This document shows, in pieces, positions 1 to 7,894 of a stretch of DNA of 64,000 bases. The DNA comes from Corynebacterium glyciniphilum AJ 3170 (GTDB lineage Bacteria > Actinomycetota > Actinomycetes > Mycobacteriales > Mycobacteriaceae). The DNA is taken from contig NZ_VDYZ01000011.1 in assembly GCF_007673095.1 (NCBI RefSeq), forward strand, positions 1-64,000, written 5' to 3'. The first letter of the stretch is position 1, and each line of letters opens with the position of its first letter. The position numbers and the translations under genes were made by a program. The notes below the pieces were generated by a model that saw only the letters and a list, made by a program, of their open reading frames with translations, was not told the origin of the DNA and did not search any database.

Positions 1-1
1 G

Positions 2-400
2 GGACAGGTCGGCGACGCCCCACAGATGCCAGAGGTGCTTGACCGTGTCCGGGTACCGACACCGGGGCCCGGTAGACCGTGCACCACACCGTCACGGGTG
101 CTGGCAGACAAGGCGTACTCGTCGCGCAGAAACCGTAGCTATCTGCGGGGCCGAGGGATCGCCACGACGATTTCACAGCCTGCTGACCAGGTAGGACATC
201 GTCTACGCCGGGGCTCTGCGGGTGGTCGACCACCCGCGTTCGATCCGGAGATCTACGCCCGTCGCAATGTTGTCGAGCGGTGCATCGGTTTCCTCAAGCA
301 CAACCGTGGGTGCGCGATGCGGTTCGACAAGCTGGTTGTGCAGTTCTACGCCTCGGTGCAGGTCGGGTGTATCCGGCAGTGGCTGAGGCGACTTTCGTAA
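2..400 (+). mobile_element. IS5-family transposase, 3' part (enters from left edge)
   Basis: The frame is open from base 2 and ends at a stop at 400, giving the last ~132 residues of a DDE transposase. The segment ADKAYSSR carries the second catalytic Asp and VVERCIGFLKHNRG the catalytic Glu with the usual IS5/IS427-group context (ER-x-x-GFLK, then a basic arm). The start lies outside the window, so it is unknown whether the copy is complete. The Nudix gene on the other strand ends only 6 bases away, so the element end may have trimmed that gene. Confidence 0.8.
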
Positions 401-406
401 CAGGAC

Positions 407-919
407 CTAGTGTCGAACCAAGCCCTCCACCCCCACCGAAGGGACGTGTCCCGAGGCCGGGCGTTCGGCAAACAGCGTTATGCCGATGTCCACCAACCCA
501 CTCCGAGGTAGGGCTGCCACCTCAGAACAAGGCACCCACGTTGGTGCCGCGGTATCCTCGGAGGGTTCATCGCGAAGCTCGCCGGGGTGCACGGCTACCT
601 CGTAGAAGATCCCGACATTGTGGTGAGGTACACCCCGCATCGCCTCATGCTGGGGGATTACTCGAGAGTCCACGCCCAACAGTCGAACAACCCGTGAGGC
701 GACGCCTGTCTCCTCGGCGACCTCGCGTGTAACTGTCTCAAAAGGGTCCTCGAGTGGTTCGACACCACCGCCGGGCAACGTCCAGATCGTGTTGCCGTCG
801 CCGGGGTCGGCGACCGAGACCAACAGAATTTCATCGTCGTGTCTGCACACCGCGTAGGACGCCAACCGGAATGTGGTGTCCGGTTGCGCGGGGTGCGTCG
901 GCGCATGTGAGGAAGTCAT
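407..919 (-). CDS. Nudix hydrolase
   Basis: A 170-residue protein with a perfect Nudix box (G-x5-E-x7-REVAEETGV) at about residues 51-73. Nudix enzymes hydrolyse nucleoside diphosphates linked to another moiety, using Mg2+ bound by the box glutamates; the substrate cannot be read from the sequence. The preceding strand pattern (YAVCRHDDEILLVSV) and WTLPGGG are typical of MutT-like members. The stop lies 6 bases from the transposase end on the other strand, so the C-terminus may have been altered by insertion. It is a single gene with no evident operon partner. Confidence 0.88.
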   Translation of the reverse strand: MTSSHAPTHPAQPDTTFRLASYAVCRHDDEILLVSVADPGDGNTIWTLPGGGVEPLEDPFETVTREVAEETGVASRVVRLLGVDSRVIPQHEAMRGVPHHNVGIFYEVAVHPGELRDEPSEDTAAPTWVPCSEVAALPRSGLVDIGITLFAERPASGHVPSVGVEGLVRH

Positions 920-1136
920 AATCTGCAGGGTAACGCCCGACGCGACGGCGGGGTGAGAAGTGCTCGCTACAAGGTTTCGGATGCGGGGCCGAATGCAGGT
1001 GGTCGACGCATGTTGAAATGTCCGCTGCGCGGCGTGTTTTTCTCAGTGCCCGTGCACTGTTGTGGACTACAGGATAGCGTTAACGTTTCGGTGATGCCTT
1101 CAGCAACAGGCGCTGGCGACGTATAGCCTTGGGATA

Positions 1137-1577
1137 ATGTCTTCCGTGACCCAGAAAGCAGTCGTCTACGTCATTAAAGACGGCAGGCTGCTCGTCTTCA
1201 CTCACGATGGGCTTCCGTTAACCCGCACGGGAGTGCAGGTACCGGCAGGCACCGTCAAGCCAGGCGAGACTTTGGAAGCGGCAGCGCGGCGAGAACTCCA
1301 CGAGGAGACTGGCCTACACGCGGCTGCAGTCAGCTACATCGGTTCACAGGAGTATGACCTTCGGCCGGCCCGCGATGAGCGAGCAGTACGCCACTATTTT
1401 AGGGCGGACGTGCAGAGCTACCCGACCCACGACAGTTGGAGTGCGGGTGAAGATGACCCCTCGGGTGGAGGTGCGCCTGTCTCTTGGACGTGTTGGTGGC
1501 TGCCGCTGGAGAACGCCCACGTCCTGTGTGCGGGATTCGGAGTTCTGATCGGCGAGGCAGTTCGCGAGAGCCTGTGA
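1137..1577 (+). CDS. Nudix hydrolase
   Basis: A 146-residue protein with an exact Nudix box (G38 to L60, ending RRELHEETGL), so a Mg2+-dependent hydrolase of nucleotide-like pyrophosphates; substrate unknown. It is not a close copy of the Nudix gene at 407-919, as the flanking sequences differ. The start ATG has no clear Shine-Dalgarno; a TATAGC box lies about 9 bases upstream, so the message could be leaderless or nearly so. It is followed 31 bases later by two tiny ORFs on the same strand. Confidence 0.88.
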   Translation: MSSVTQKAVVYVIKDGRLLVFTHDGLPLTRTGVQVPAGTVKPGETLEAAARRELHEETGLHAAAVSYIGSQEYDLRPARDERAVRHYFRADVQSYPTHDSWSAGEDDPSGGGAPVSWTCWWLPLENAHVLCAGFGVLIGEAVRESL

Positions 1578-1608
1578 CATCGGCCGTGGTTACGTAGGTT
1601 GGTGAAGT

Positions 1609-1785
1609 ATGAACACCCCCTTGGTCACCATGCTCATCACCCCGGAAGCTGAAAGAGTGCTGGTGGCTGAACTACAGTCGCGGTTCAATGTCCCTATCGA
1701 AGTGCATCTCGATGATGCTGAGGATGACGGTTCACTGTACGAGCAGTGGAACCGGGAGCATCCGGATGTTCCAGTGGGTGAGTGA
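1609..1785 (+). CDS. Small hypothetical protein (58 aa)
   Basis: An ATG ORF of 58 codons encoding an acidic peptide (begins MNTPLVTMLITPEAERVLV, ends EHPDVPVGE). It has no signal peptide or membrane segment. It is read as real because the next ORF starts 3 bases after its stop and both have protein-like composition without low-complexity runs. There is no clear ribosome binding site and I recognise no family. The layout resembles a small two-gene cassette such as an antitoxin-like pair, but no motif supports that. Confidence 0.45.
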   Translation: MNTPLVTMLITPEAERVLVAELQSRFNVPIEVHLDDAEDDGSLYEQWNREHPDVPVGE

Positions 1786-1788
1786 CGG

Positions 1789-1968
1789 GTGTCGACTCTG
1801 AGCGCCGATGTCTCCGCAGGCGATGTCCAGAAGATTACGGAAGAAGTCGTGGACATCATTTCCCCGACGGCGCGGCACGAGGACTCCAGAGTGCGTGCTG
1901 GAGAGCAGGTCACGGTTGCTGCCGGCGGAGTTCCCTGGTTTGCGCATGTACCTCTCTGGGAGGTCTAG
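1789..1968 (+). CDS. Small hypothetical protein (59 aa), coupled to the preceding ORF
   Basis: A GTG ORF of 59 codons starting 3 bases after the stop of the 58-aa ORF, so probably translationally coupled. It begins VSTLSADVSAGDVQKITEE and ends PWFAHVPLWEV; the N-terminal half looks helical and the C-terminal half beta-rich. There is no recognised domain. It could be half of a two-component cassette with its neighbour. Confidence 0.4.
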   Translation: MSTLSADVSAGDVQKITEEVVDIISPTARHEDSRVRAGEQVTVAAGGVPWFAHVPLWEV

Positions 1969-2040
1969 AGTTAGAGCATCATGATCCCCATACTGGTTTT
2001 TCGTATGTGGGGGAGCCGAAAGGCCTGACCGCCAAGGCAC

Positions 2041-2511
2041 CTATAGCCCGATCGATGTCAGGCTTCCCGAGATGCTTCCCCCCGGGGTTGACACTGGAGG
2101 GGTACCGTTCTCTGTAGCGCATTGCGCGGCGGTCTTGCCCGGGTAGTGGTTGACGACGTCAACGCCGATGTACCAAGGACTATTCTCCCCGCGCGGCTTG
2201 TCGACTTCCTCGACATTCGCCGGGTCGCTGTACCAGAGTGCGGCGTCGGTCGACGTGACGTGCCGTGCACAGTTCGGCTTCAGATAGTCGCGGTACTCCC
2301 ACCACGTTCCCATGTACTCGGCGTAGGAATTCCGCGGCCAGTTGCCCAGGTCCGCCAGATCTTCGAACTCAGGTACTCCCAGTGGGTTGGCTTCGGTGAC
2401 GGTGCCCGTTCGCTCGTACATCCGCAGGAAGTCGGGCTCGGCGTGTGCCGTAGGTACAAAGGCGAGAACGGCGGCTGCGACGAGAGTGGTAGGGAGGATA
2501 CGAATCTTCAT
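2041..2511 (-). CDS. Secreted hypothetical protein
   Basis: A 156-residue protein with a textbook Sec signal peptide: MKIRIL, a hydrophobic stretch, then a PTAHA-type cleavage site followed by EPDFL. The mature part is acidic and tryptophan/tyrosine-rich (GTWWEYRDYLKPNCARHV) with two cysteines that could pair outside the cell. I do not recognise the family. An in-frame ATG 13 codons upstream (base 2550) has a G-rich stretch before it and is an alternative start; the inner ATG is chosen because it gives a compact signal peptide. Confidence 0.6.
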   Translation of the reverse strand: MKIRILPTTLVAAAVLAFVPTAHAEPDFLRMYERTGTVTEANPLGVPEFEDLADLGNWPRNSYAEYMGTWWEYRDYLKPNCARHVTSTDAALWYSDPANVEEVDKPRGENSPWYIGVDVVNHYPGKTAAQCATENGTPPVSTPGGSISGSLTSIGL

Positions 2512-2804
2512 TCCGAAAACAATAGCAGTTATGAACCTGTTAGTGTCCATCTGGCCACTCTTCGGTCCCCCCTTTGACTCTTCATATCCGCCGGAATATG
2601 CGGCACAGCGGGTTCGGACGCGCTGTGATCGACTCGTTGGCGACGATGCCCGAAGACTACCTTATTCCCTGGGCGGGGTGGATCTACCGTACTACCTGGG
2701 CCAGATAGTTCACCTAACCAGTGGTTGCCTGGCTCGCACCTTTAAGAGACACGACCTAGCTACCTGACCCGACACAGGCTCCAGCGACCGTGCCCGGCCT
2801 CCGA

Positions 2805-3134
2805 TCACTCCCGGTGCGGTTGGTCATCTCCCCACTGCTGCAATGCGGAGAAAACGCCCTCCAAGCTCCTGCCTCGCTCCGTGATCCGGTAGGTGACTTG
2901 CGGTGGGATCGTTGCTTCAACTTCGCGTTCCACAAGTCCGGTGGCGACGAGCGATTTGAGCTCGCTGGAGAGTACCTTCTGCGAGATGCCACCTACGCGG
3001 CGCTGGAGCTCGGCGTAGCGGCACTCCTCCTGCAGCAACTCCCACAAGATGAGCATCGACCATTTGCCGCCGATGACGTCCAACGTCCTGCGTACTGACT
3101 CTCCGCAGTATCTGTCCGGTCGGGAACTGGCCAT
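2805..3134 (-). CDS. HxlR-family transcriptional regulator
   Basis: A 109-residue winged-helix protein of the HxlR type: the starting cysteine in YCGESVRRTLDVIGGKWSML, then a winged helix with GISQKVLSSELKSLVATGLVERE and the C-terminal TYRITERGRSL. HxlR proteins bind DNA as dimers and often respond to electrophiles or redox signals through that conserved cysteine. It is divergent from the tautomerase gene at 3256 and is the obvious candidate for its control and for its own. A TAGGAT -10 box sits just upstream of its start. Confidence 0.9.
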   Translation of the reverse strand: MASSRPDRYCGESVRRTLDVIGGKWSMLILWELLQEECRYAELQRRVGGISQKVLSSELKSLVATGLVEREVEATIPPQVTYRITERGRSLEGVFSALQQWGDDQPHRE

Positions 3135-3144
3135 CCTCGCATCC

Positions 3145-3156
3145 TACCTACAGGTG
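3145..3156. promoter_or_regulatory. Candidate HxlR operator
   Basis: The short inverted repeat ACCT-AC-AGGT lies in the divergent intergenic region, overlapping the likely -10 (TAGGAT on the minus strand) of the HxlR gene. The position is right for autoregulation. The repeat is short, so this is a suggestion only. Confidence 0.3.
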
Positions 3157-3255
3157 CGTTCCTGACCTGAAAGTGCCTTCTTCCGCTGGTGAGCGCACGG
3201 TGCAAGGGTGGAAGAGGAAGTTCTCATTGAATGACACATCCGACCAGGAGGAAGC

Positions 3256-3465
3256 ATGCCCATCGTCAATCTCAGTATCGTCCCGGAGCTCATGGAAGGG
3301 GACTGGGACACCCAGTACCGGCAGATCTCCGCGGGCATCACCGACGCCATCGTCTCAAGTACCGGTGCACCGGCAGAGTCGGTTCACGTGTTGATCAACG
3401 AGGTGTCGGACAATCGTTATGCGGTCGGAGGCACGATGCTGCGCAACGCGCGGCCGCGTGACTGA
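3256..3465 (+). CDS. 4-oxalocrotonate tautomerase-family protein
   Basis: A 69-residue protein that begins MPIVNLSIVPE; after Met removal Pro1 would be the catalytic base of the tautomerase superfamily. Length and fold pattern (beta strand, long helix QYRQISAGITDAIVSS, then VHVLINEVSDNRYAVGG) fit the family. A strong AGGAGGA ribosome binding site precedes the start. It is divergent from an HxlR regulator. The physiological substrate is unknown; such stand-alone proteins often act on enol/keto isomers of small carbonyl compounds. Confidence 0.85.
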   Translation: MPIVNLSIVPELMEGDWDTQYRQISAGITDAIVSSTGAPAESVHVLINEVSDNRYAVGGTMLRNARPRD

Positions 3466-3640
3466 ACGCCGTTGTGATTTCCAGCATCCCAACACGCTCT
3501 ATGGTGACTCCTATTACGACGCGTACAACGGCGGGGTCATCACCGTCGAACCTTTCGATTTCCCCGGTGGGCGTCGTTTTCAGTTCCGGGAACCCGGTGG
3601 CAACGAACTGTCTGTCTTGACCCCGGCAGACGACCAGTGA
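3458..3640 (+). pseudogene. VOC (glyoxalase-like) protein, C-terminal remnant
   Basis: About 60 codons resembling only the last third of a VOC/glyoxalase protein: GGVITVEPFDFPGG, then RRFQFREPGGNELSVL, which is the usual final beta strand with a metal-ligand Glu. A GTG overlaps the tautomerase stop, but no first betaalphabeta unit is present, so it is probably a remnant joined to the tautomerase gene. Its 3' end overlaps the GNAT gene tail to tail by 61 bases. Confidence 0.5.
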
Positions 3641-4218
3641 CGCGGTTCCCGGGCGTCCTCCCGCAGCAACCCGGCCACCGTCAGGTCGTGCCTGCGGTCA
3701 CCACGTAGCACCGCCTGCCGCCTGGCACCCTCGAGGGTGAACCCCACTTTCTCGGCCACCCGTGCGGAGGCGATGTTGCCCGCGAATGCCTCCCAACCGA
3801 TGCGGGCAAGGCCCAACCCCGTCGGTGCCGCAGCGAAGCCGTAGTCGACGACCTTTTCCACTGCCTCCGTCATAAAGCCGTGGCCACGGACCCGGCGGTC
3901 GATCCAGTAGCCGAGGTCAGCGCCTCCGTCGCGGACCTCGGACAATGAGAGCACGCCGAGAATGTCCGGATCCGCACGTCGGTAGATCCCCCAGGTGAGC
4001 ATTGTCCCGGTGGACCAGCCGTTCGGGATCACGTCTTCAATGAACTGGCGGGCATCGTCACGACGGTACGGGTCAGGCACGGTGGTGAATGCGGCGATCT
4101 CAGGGTCGCCGCAGATCTCGGTCACCCGGTCGATGTCCGCACTCGTCGGGCACCGCAATGTCAGACGGGTGGTGGACAGGTCACAGGGCTCCATGTCGAG
4201 AGTGTATCGGTCAGACAA
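3580..4218 (-). CDS. GNAT-family N-acetyltransferase (RimJ/RimL-like)
   Basis: A 212-residue GNAT of the RimJ/RimL type: STTRLTLRCPTSADIDRV at the N-terminus, LGYWIDRRVRGHGFMTEAVEKVVDYGF as motif A with the acetyl-CoA loop (R-R-V-R-G-H-G), and the typical SARVAEKVGFTLEGARRQAVLRG ending. It transfers acetyl from acetyl-CoA to an amine, either a protein N-terminus or a small molecule; the target is unknown. The start could also be the ATG 8 codons in. Its 3' end overlaps the VOC remnant. Confidence 0.88.
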   Translation of the reverse strand: MSDRYTLDMEPCDLSTTRLTLRCPTSADIDRVTEICGDPEIAAFTTVPDPYRRDDARQFIEDVIPNGWSTGTMLTWGIYRRADPDILGVLSLSEVRDGGADLGYWIDRRVRGHGFMTEAVEKVVDYGFAAAPTGLGLARIGWEAFAGNIASARVAEKVGFTLEGARRQAVLRGDRRHDLTVAGLLREDAREPRHWSSAGVKTDSSLPPGSRN

Positions 4219-4300
4219 CCCCGTCGCAGCCCCTCATCCACCAGGTACCATGAGCCCACCGGTCAGTCGCCGGTAACCACACGCAGCGGAGGGCCATAGA

Positions 4301-5782
4301 ATGGGAAAACGGCGCAGGTCACAGGCAGTCAAAGAGGTGCGGGCCGGCCTGCAACGCATGGACCACGATGTCTTCGCCGCGATCGCCGGCGCGGACAATC
4401 CCCAGCTGGACGCGGTGATCCCGCGGCTGACCACCGCCGCGAACTACTCCAGGTTGTGGGTCGGTCTCGCCGGCGCCATGGCGCTCACACGGAAACCTAA
4501 GGTGCAGCGCGCGGCAACCCGCGGTCTGGTCACCCTCGCGTGCACCAGCTTCGTGGCCAACCAGCTGGCGAAACGGTCGTGGAGTCGCGACCGGCCCGGC
4601 CACGCCTCCGTCCCGCTCGCCCGCAGGATCCGTCGGTACCCGCGGTCGAGCTCGTTCCCGTCCGGCCACTCCGCCAGTGCCGCCGCCTTCGCCGTCGGAG
4701 CGGGGCTCGAGGACGCCCCGGCAGGGACGGCTCTCGGCGCGCTGGCCGGGCTCGTCGGATTCTCACGGGTGTACACCGGCGCGCACTATCCCAGCGACGT
4801 CCTGGCCGGGTGGGGGCTGGGCACGCTCATCGCCGTCATCGGCGGCAAACTCGTCCCGCCGCCCACCACCCGGAGCCGAGTCTCCACCGAGCCCTTCTAC
4901 CTGGATGAACCGGGTCGCCCGGACGGCGAGGGGCTCGTCCTCGTCGTCAACCCGGCGTCGGGCGGCGGCACGGGGGAGCGCATCCTCAAGCATGTCGAGA
5001 AGGCCCTCCCGTCCGCCGAGATCGTTGCGCTGACCCCGGAGGACGACGTGGTCGAGGTCCTGGAACGTGCCGCGGCCAGGGCGGAGGTCCTGGGCGTCGC
5101 CGGTGGTGACGGCACCGTGGCCACGGCGGCGGGTGTCGCACGCGCGGCGGAGAAGCCACTCGCCGTCTTCCCCGCCGGGACGCTCAACCACTTCGCGAAG
5201 CAGATCGGCTGCGCCACGGCGGAGCAGACGGTGCGCGCCGTACGCGAGGGGACGGTGGAGATGGTCGACGTGGCCACCCTGAACACCGACACCACGCTGC
5301 TGAACACCGCGAGCATCGGCGCGTACCCCCAGTTCGTCGCGATCCGGGAACGGTACGAAGGCAAGATCGGCAAGACGCTGGCCTCCGTCGTCGCCGCGTG
5401 GGGTCTGTTGAAGGAGGAGAATGCCGTCGAGATCCGGTACGACAACACCACGTTGACGACGTCCCTGTTCTTCCTCGGTAACTCCCTGTACCGCCCCTCG
5501 GGGTTCGCGCCGGTCGACCGTGCCGGCGTCGGCGACGGTCTGCTCGACGTACGCATGCTGGAGATCGGCAAGCCCTTCGCCCGGCTGCGCATCACGATGG
5601 CGCTGCTGACGGGACGACTGAACCGCAGCCCGTTCTACCACGAGCTCCACCGTCCGGTCTTCCGGTTCACCGTGCTCCGCGGTCCGTCAGAGGTGGCGCA
5701 CGACGGGGAGGTCGGCGACAAGCTGACGGAGGTCGAGTTCGTCTCGCACTACCGGGTGCTGCCCGTGTACCGCCCCCGGTAG
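4301..5782 (+). CDS. Bifunctional PAP2 phosphatase / diacylglycerol kinase-like protein
   Basis: A 493-residue fusion. Residues ~50-180 are a membrane PAP2 phosphatase with all three motifs: KRSWSRDRP (91-99), PSGH (120-123) and SRVYTGAHYPSD (155-166). Residues ~208-490 are a diacylglycerol/sphingosine kinase-type catalytic domain: LVVNPASGGG, AGGDGT (~267-272) and FPAGTLNHFA. The fusion combines dephosphorylation of a lipid phosphate with phosphorylation of a lipid alcohol at the membrane, so it probably edits phosphatidate, polyprenyl phosphate or a related lipid. A GGAGGG ribosome binding site precedes the ATG. It overlaps the convergent PAP2 gene by 34 bases. Confidence 0.92.
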   Translation: MGKRRRSQAVKEVRAGLQRMDHDVFAAIAGADNPQLDAVIPRLTTAANYSRLWVGLAGAMALTRKPKVQRAATRGLVTLACTSFVANQLAKRSWSRDRPGHASVPLARRIRRYPRSSSFPSGHSASAAAFAVGAGLEDAPAGTALGALAGLVGFSRVYTGAHYPSDVLAGWGLGTLIAVIGGKLVPPPTTRSRVSTEPFYLDEPGRPDGEGLVLVVNPASGGGTGERILKHVEKALPSAEIVALTPEDDVVEVLERAAARAEVLGVAGGDGTVATAAGVARAAEKPLAVFPAGTLNHFAKQIGCATAEQTVRAVREGTVEMVDVATLNTDTTLLNTASIGAYPQFVAIRERYEGKIGKTLASVVAAWGLLKEENAVEIRYDNTTLTTSLFFLGNSLYRPSGFAPVDRAGVGDGLLDVRMLEIGKPFARLRITMALLTGRLNRSPFYHELHRPVFRFTVLRGPSEVAHDGEVGDKLTEVEFVSHYRVLPVYRPR

Positions 5783-6417
5783 AGAAATCCGGAGAGATAC
5801 GAGAGATACAGGCACAGCATCAGCCACGCGTAGCCCAGCGCCCACCCGGCCAGCACGTCCGAGGGGTGGTGCACGTTGAGCGCCACCCGTGCGACTCCGA
5901 TCGCGATCACTAGCAGGACGCCGAGAATCACGATGACGGCACGCCAGGTCCTACGGATCAGGTGTGAGTAGACCATCAGTAGCGCGCCGACGGCGACAAG
6001 GACACCCAATGCATGACCGGACGGGAACGACGTGCCGGACGCCGGGACGAGTTGGGTGACGGGCCGGTCCCGGTCGGCCAGCTGCTTGACCACCGTCGAG
6101 ACGATCCCGCTGCCCCAGACGCTGACGGCGAGGAACACCGCGACACGCACCCGGTGACGACGCAGCTCCAGCACGATCGGTACCACGACCAGCACCCGCC
6201 ACACTCCCGGACCGAAGATCGTGCTCAGCCCGTCCCACAACGGCACCCACCACCCGTGGGTGCCGGCCATGTTGTAGGAGACACCCAGCGCCCAGGTGTC
6301 AGGCCGGTCGATCCAGCTCCACTGGTGCACCCACCCGGTCCACAGGACGGCGACGAGCACCAGCGCCGCGACGACGGACGCTGCGGCCGGGAACACCGCC
6401 GGGCGTCGGTCCATCAT
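5749..6417 (-). CDS. PAP2-family membrane phosphatase
   Basis: A 222-residue integral membrane protein with PAP2 motifs KQLADRDRP, FPSGHALG and RVALNVHHPSDVLAG and about six hydrophobic segments. It probably dephosphorylates a lipid phosphate on the outer membrane face. The ATG overlaps the stop of the upstream monooxygenase gene by 4 bases, so the two are translationally coupled and may work on one lipid pathway. Its end overlaps the PAP2-kinase fusion gene on the other strand by 34 bases. Confidence 0.9.
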   Translation of the reverse strand: MMDRRPAVFPAAASVVAALVLVAVLWTGWVHQWSWIDRPDTWALGVSYNMAGTHGWWVPLWDGLSTIFGPGVWRVLVVVPIVLELRRHRVRVAVFLAVSVWGSGIVSTVVKQLADRDRPVTQLVPASGTSFPSGHALGVLVAVGALLMVYSHLIRRTWRAVIVILGVLLVIAIGVARVALNVHHPSDVLAGWALGYAWLMLCLYLSYLSGFLYRGRYTGSTR

Positions 6418-7856
6418 TCACCGAACACCATCTCACGCCGCTGGTCACCGTAGGAGAACTCCAGCAGCTCCCTGAGGTAGTTCTGCGAGTACACCCACGG
6501 CGACGAGTGCCCCTGCATGGGGAACCGGTCGGCGCTGCGCCGCAGGTAGGCGGCGGCGAAGTCGAACAACGGCCGGTCCGTCGGCTCCGACGGCTGGGCA
6601 GGGTGGTAGATCTCCGCGCCGCTCTTCCACAGCTTGACCATGTAGCGGGACACGAGATCCGAGCGCAACGTCCAGGAGCCGTTGATGTAGCCGACGGTGA
6701 AACTGAAGTTCGGCAGACCGGCGATCATCATGCCACGGTAGAAGACCTGCTCGTCGACCTGCAGGGGACATCCGTCGATGCTCAGCGTGCCACCGCCGAA
6801 GGCCTGCAGGTCCAGCCCGGTGGCGGTGACGATGATGTCGGCGGAGATCTCCTCCCCGGAGCCGACCCGGATACCGTCGGCGGTGAAGCGGTCGATGGTG
6901 TCGGTGACCATGCGGGCGTTTCCGGCCAGCGCGGTGAAGATGTCGCCGTCCGGCGCCTTGCACACCCGCTTCTCCGAGGGCTTGTGCCGGGGCGTGAAAT
7001 GCTGCTCGATCAGTTCCGCGTCCAGGTACGGCCGCTGCATACGCCGCAGCGCGCGGGTGAACAGCCAGGGGACGCGACGGCCGATGACATGCTGCCCCAT
7101 GTCGCGCACGGCGTGATTGAGACGCGCGACGGGATAGGCCGACGTCTCCGGCAGGATCTTCTTCCAGAACGCACTGATGGTGTCCGTCGCCGCCATTGGG
7201 GCCACGTAGGTGGGGCTGCGCTGGAGCATCGTCACCTGCGCCCCGAGCCGTTCCAGGGCCGGCACCAGTGTCACGGCTGTCGCGCCGGATCCGACGACGG
7301 TGATCCTGCGCCCCGCGCAGTCAAGACCGTCGGGCCACTCCTGCGGGTGGATGATCGTCCCGGTGAAGTCCTCCTCGCCGGGGAAGTCGGGACGGTAGCC
7401 CCGGCCGTGCACGAAGTACCCGGACGCGTAGTGGACGCGGCGGGCGTAGATCGTCCGCTCACCGTCCGCCGTCACCGCAGTGACCGCGTACATCCGCAGA
7501 TCTGTCCGCCAGTCGGCATCGCGAATCCAGGACCCCGTCCGGAGCCGTTCGAGGGCGCCGCACTTCTGCGCGACGCCACGGATGTACTCCTTGATGTCCG
7601 CGCCCTGCCCCAGGGTGCCGTCGTGGGGCCAGGGCGCGAACGGGAACCCGTAGGTCGCCATGTCGGAGTCCGACCGGATCCCCGGGTAGGTGAAGGTGTG
7701 CCAGGTCCCGCCGAGGTCACTGTTGGCGTCGTGGATCTCCCACGTCCACTCCGGGAAGTCGTGTGCGACATGGTGTGCGAGGTCCACGCCGGAGAGTCCG
7801 GCGCCGACGATCAGCAGGTCGAGGGGGTTGTCCGGGGAGCCGGCGAGTATGCCCAT
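6414..7856 (-). CDS. FAD-dependent monooxygenase, Baeyer-Villiger type (MymA-like)
   Basis: A 480-residue class B flavoprotein monooxygenase: FAD Rossmann motif VGAGLSGVD (G18-x-G20-x2-G23), the Baeyer-Villiger fingerprint FTGTIIHPQEWP at residues 164-175, and a second Rossmann motif VVGSGATAV for NADPH. It inserts oxygen next to a carbonyl or oxidises a heteroatom, using NADPH and O2. It is a close paralogue of the first 485 residues of the fusion at 52590 (same spacing of motifs). ATG 7856 is chosen over the TTG at 7871 because a TACGCT box lies 6 bases before it, the leaderless geometry seen elsewhere here. Confidence 0.92.
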   Translation of the reverse strand: MGILAGSPDNPLDLLIVGAGLSGVDLAHHVAHDFPEWTWEIHDANSDLGGTWHTFTYPGIRSDSDMATYGFPFAPWPHDGTLGQGADIKEYIRGVAQKCGALERLRTGSWIRDADWRTDLRMYAVTAVTADGERTIYARRVHYASGYFVHGRGYRPDFPGEEDFTGTIIHPQEWPDGLDCAGRRITVVGSGATAVTLVPALERLGAQVTMLQRSPTYVAPMAATDTISAFWKKILPETSAYPVARLNHAVRDMGQHVIGRRVPWLFTRALRRMQRPYLDAELIEQHFTPRHKPSEKRVCKAPDGDIFTALAGNARMVTDTIDRFTADGIRVGSGEEISADIIVTATGLDLQAFGGGTLSIDGCPLQVDEQVFYRGMMIAGLPNFSFTVGYINGSWTLRSDLVSRYMVKLWKSGAEIYHPAQPSEPTDRPLFDFAAAYLRRSADRFPMQGHSSPWVYSQNYLRELLEFSYGDQRREMVFGE

Positions 7857-7894
7857 GCACACAGCGTACAAGCGTGGGACGCGCTACGGAGGGG

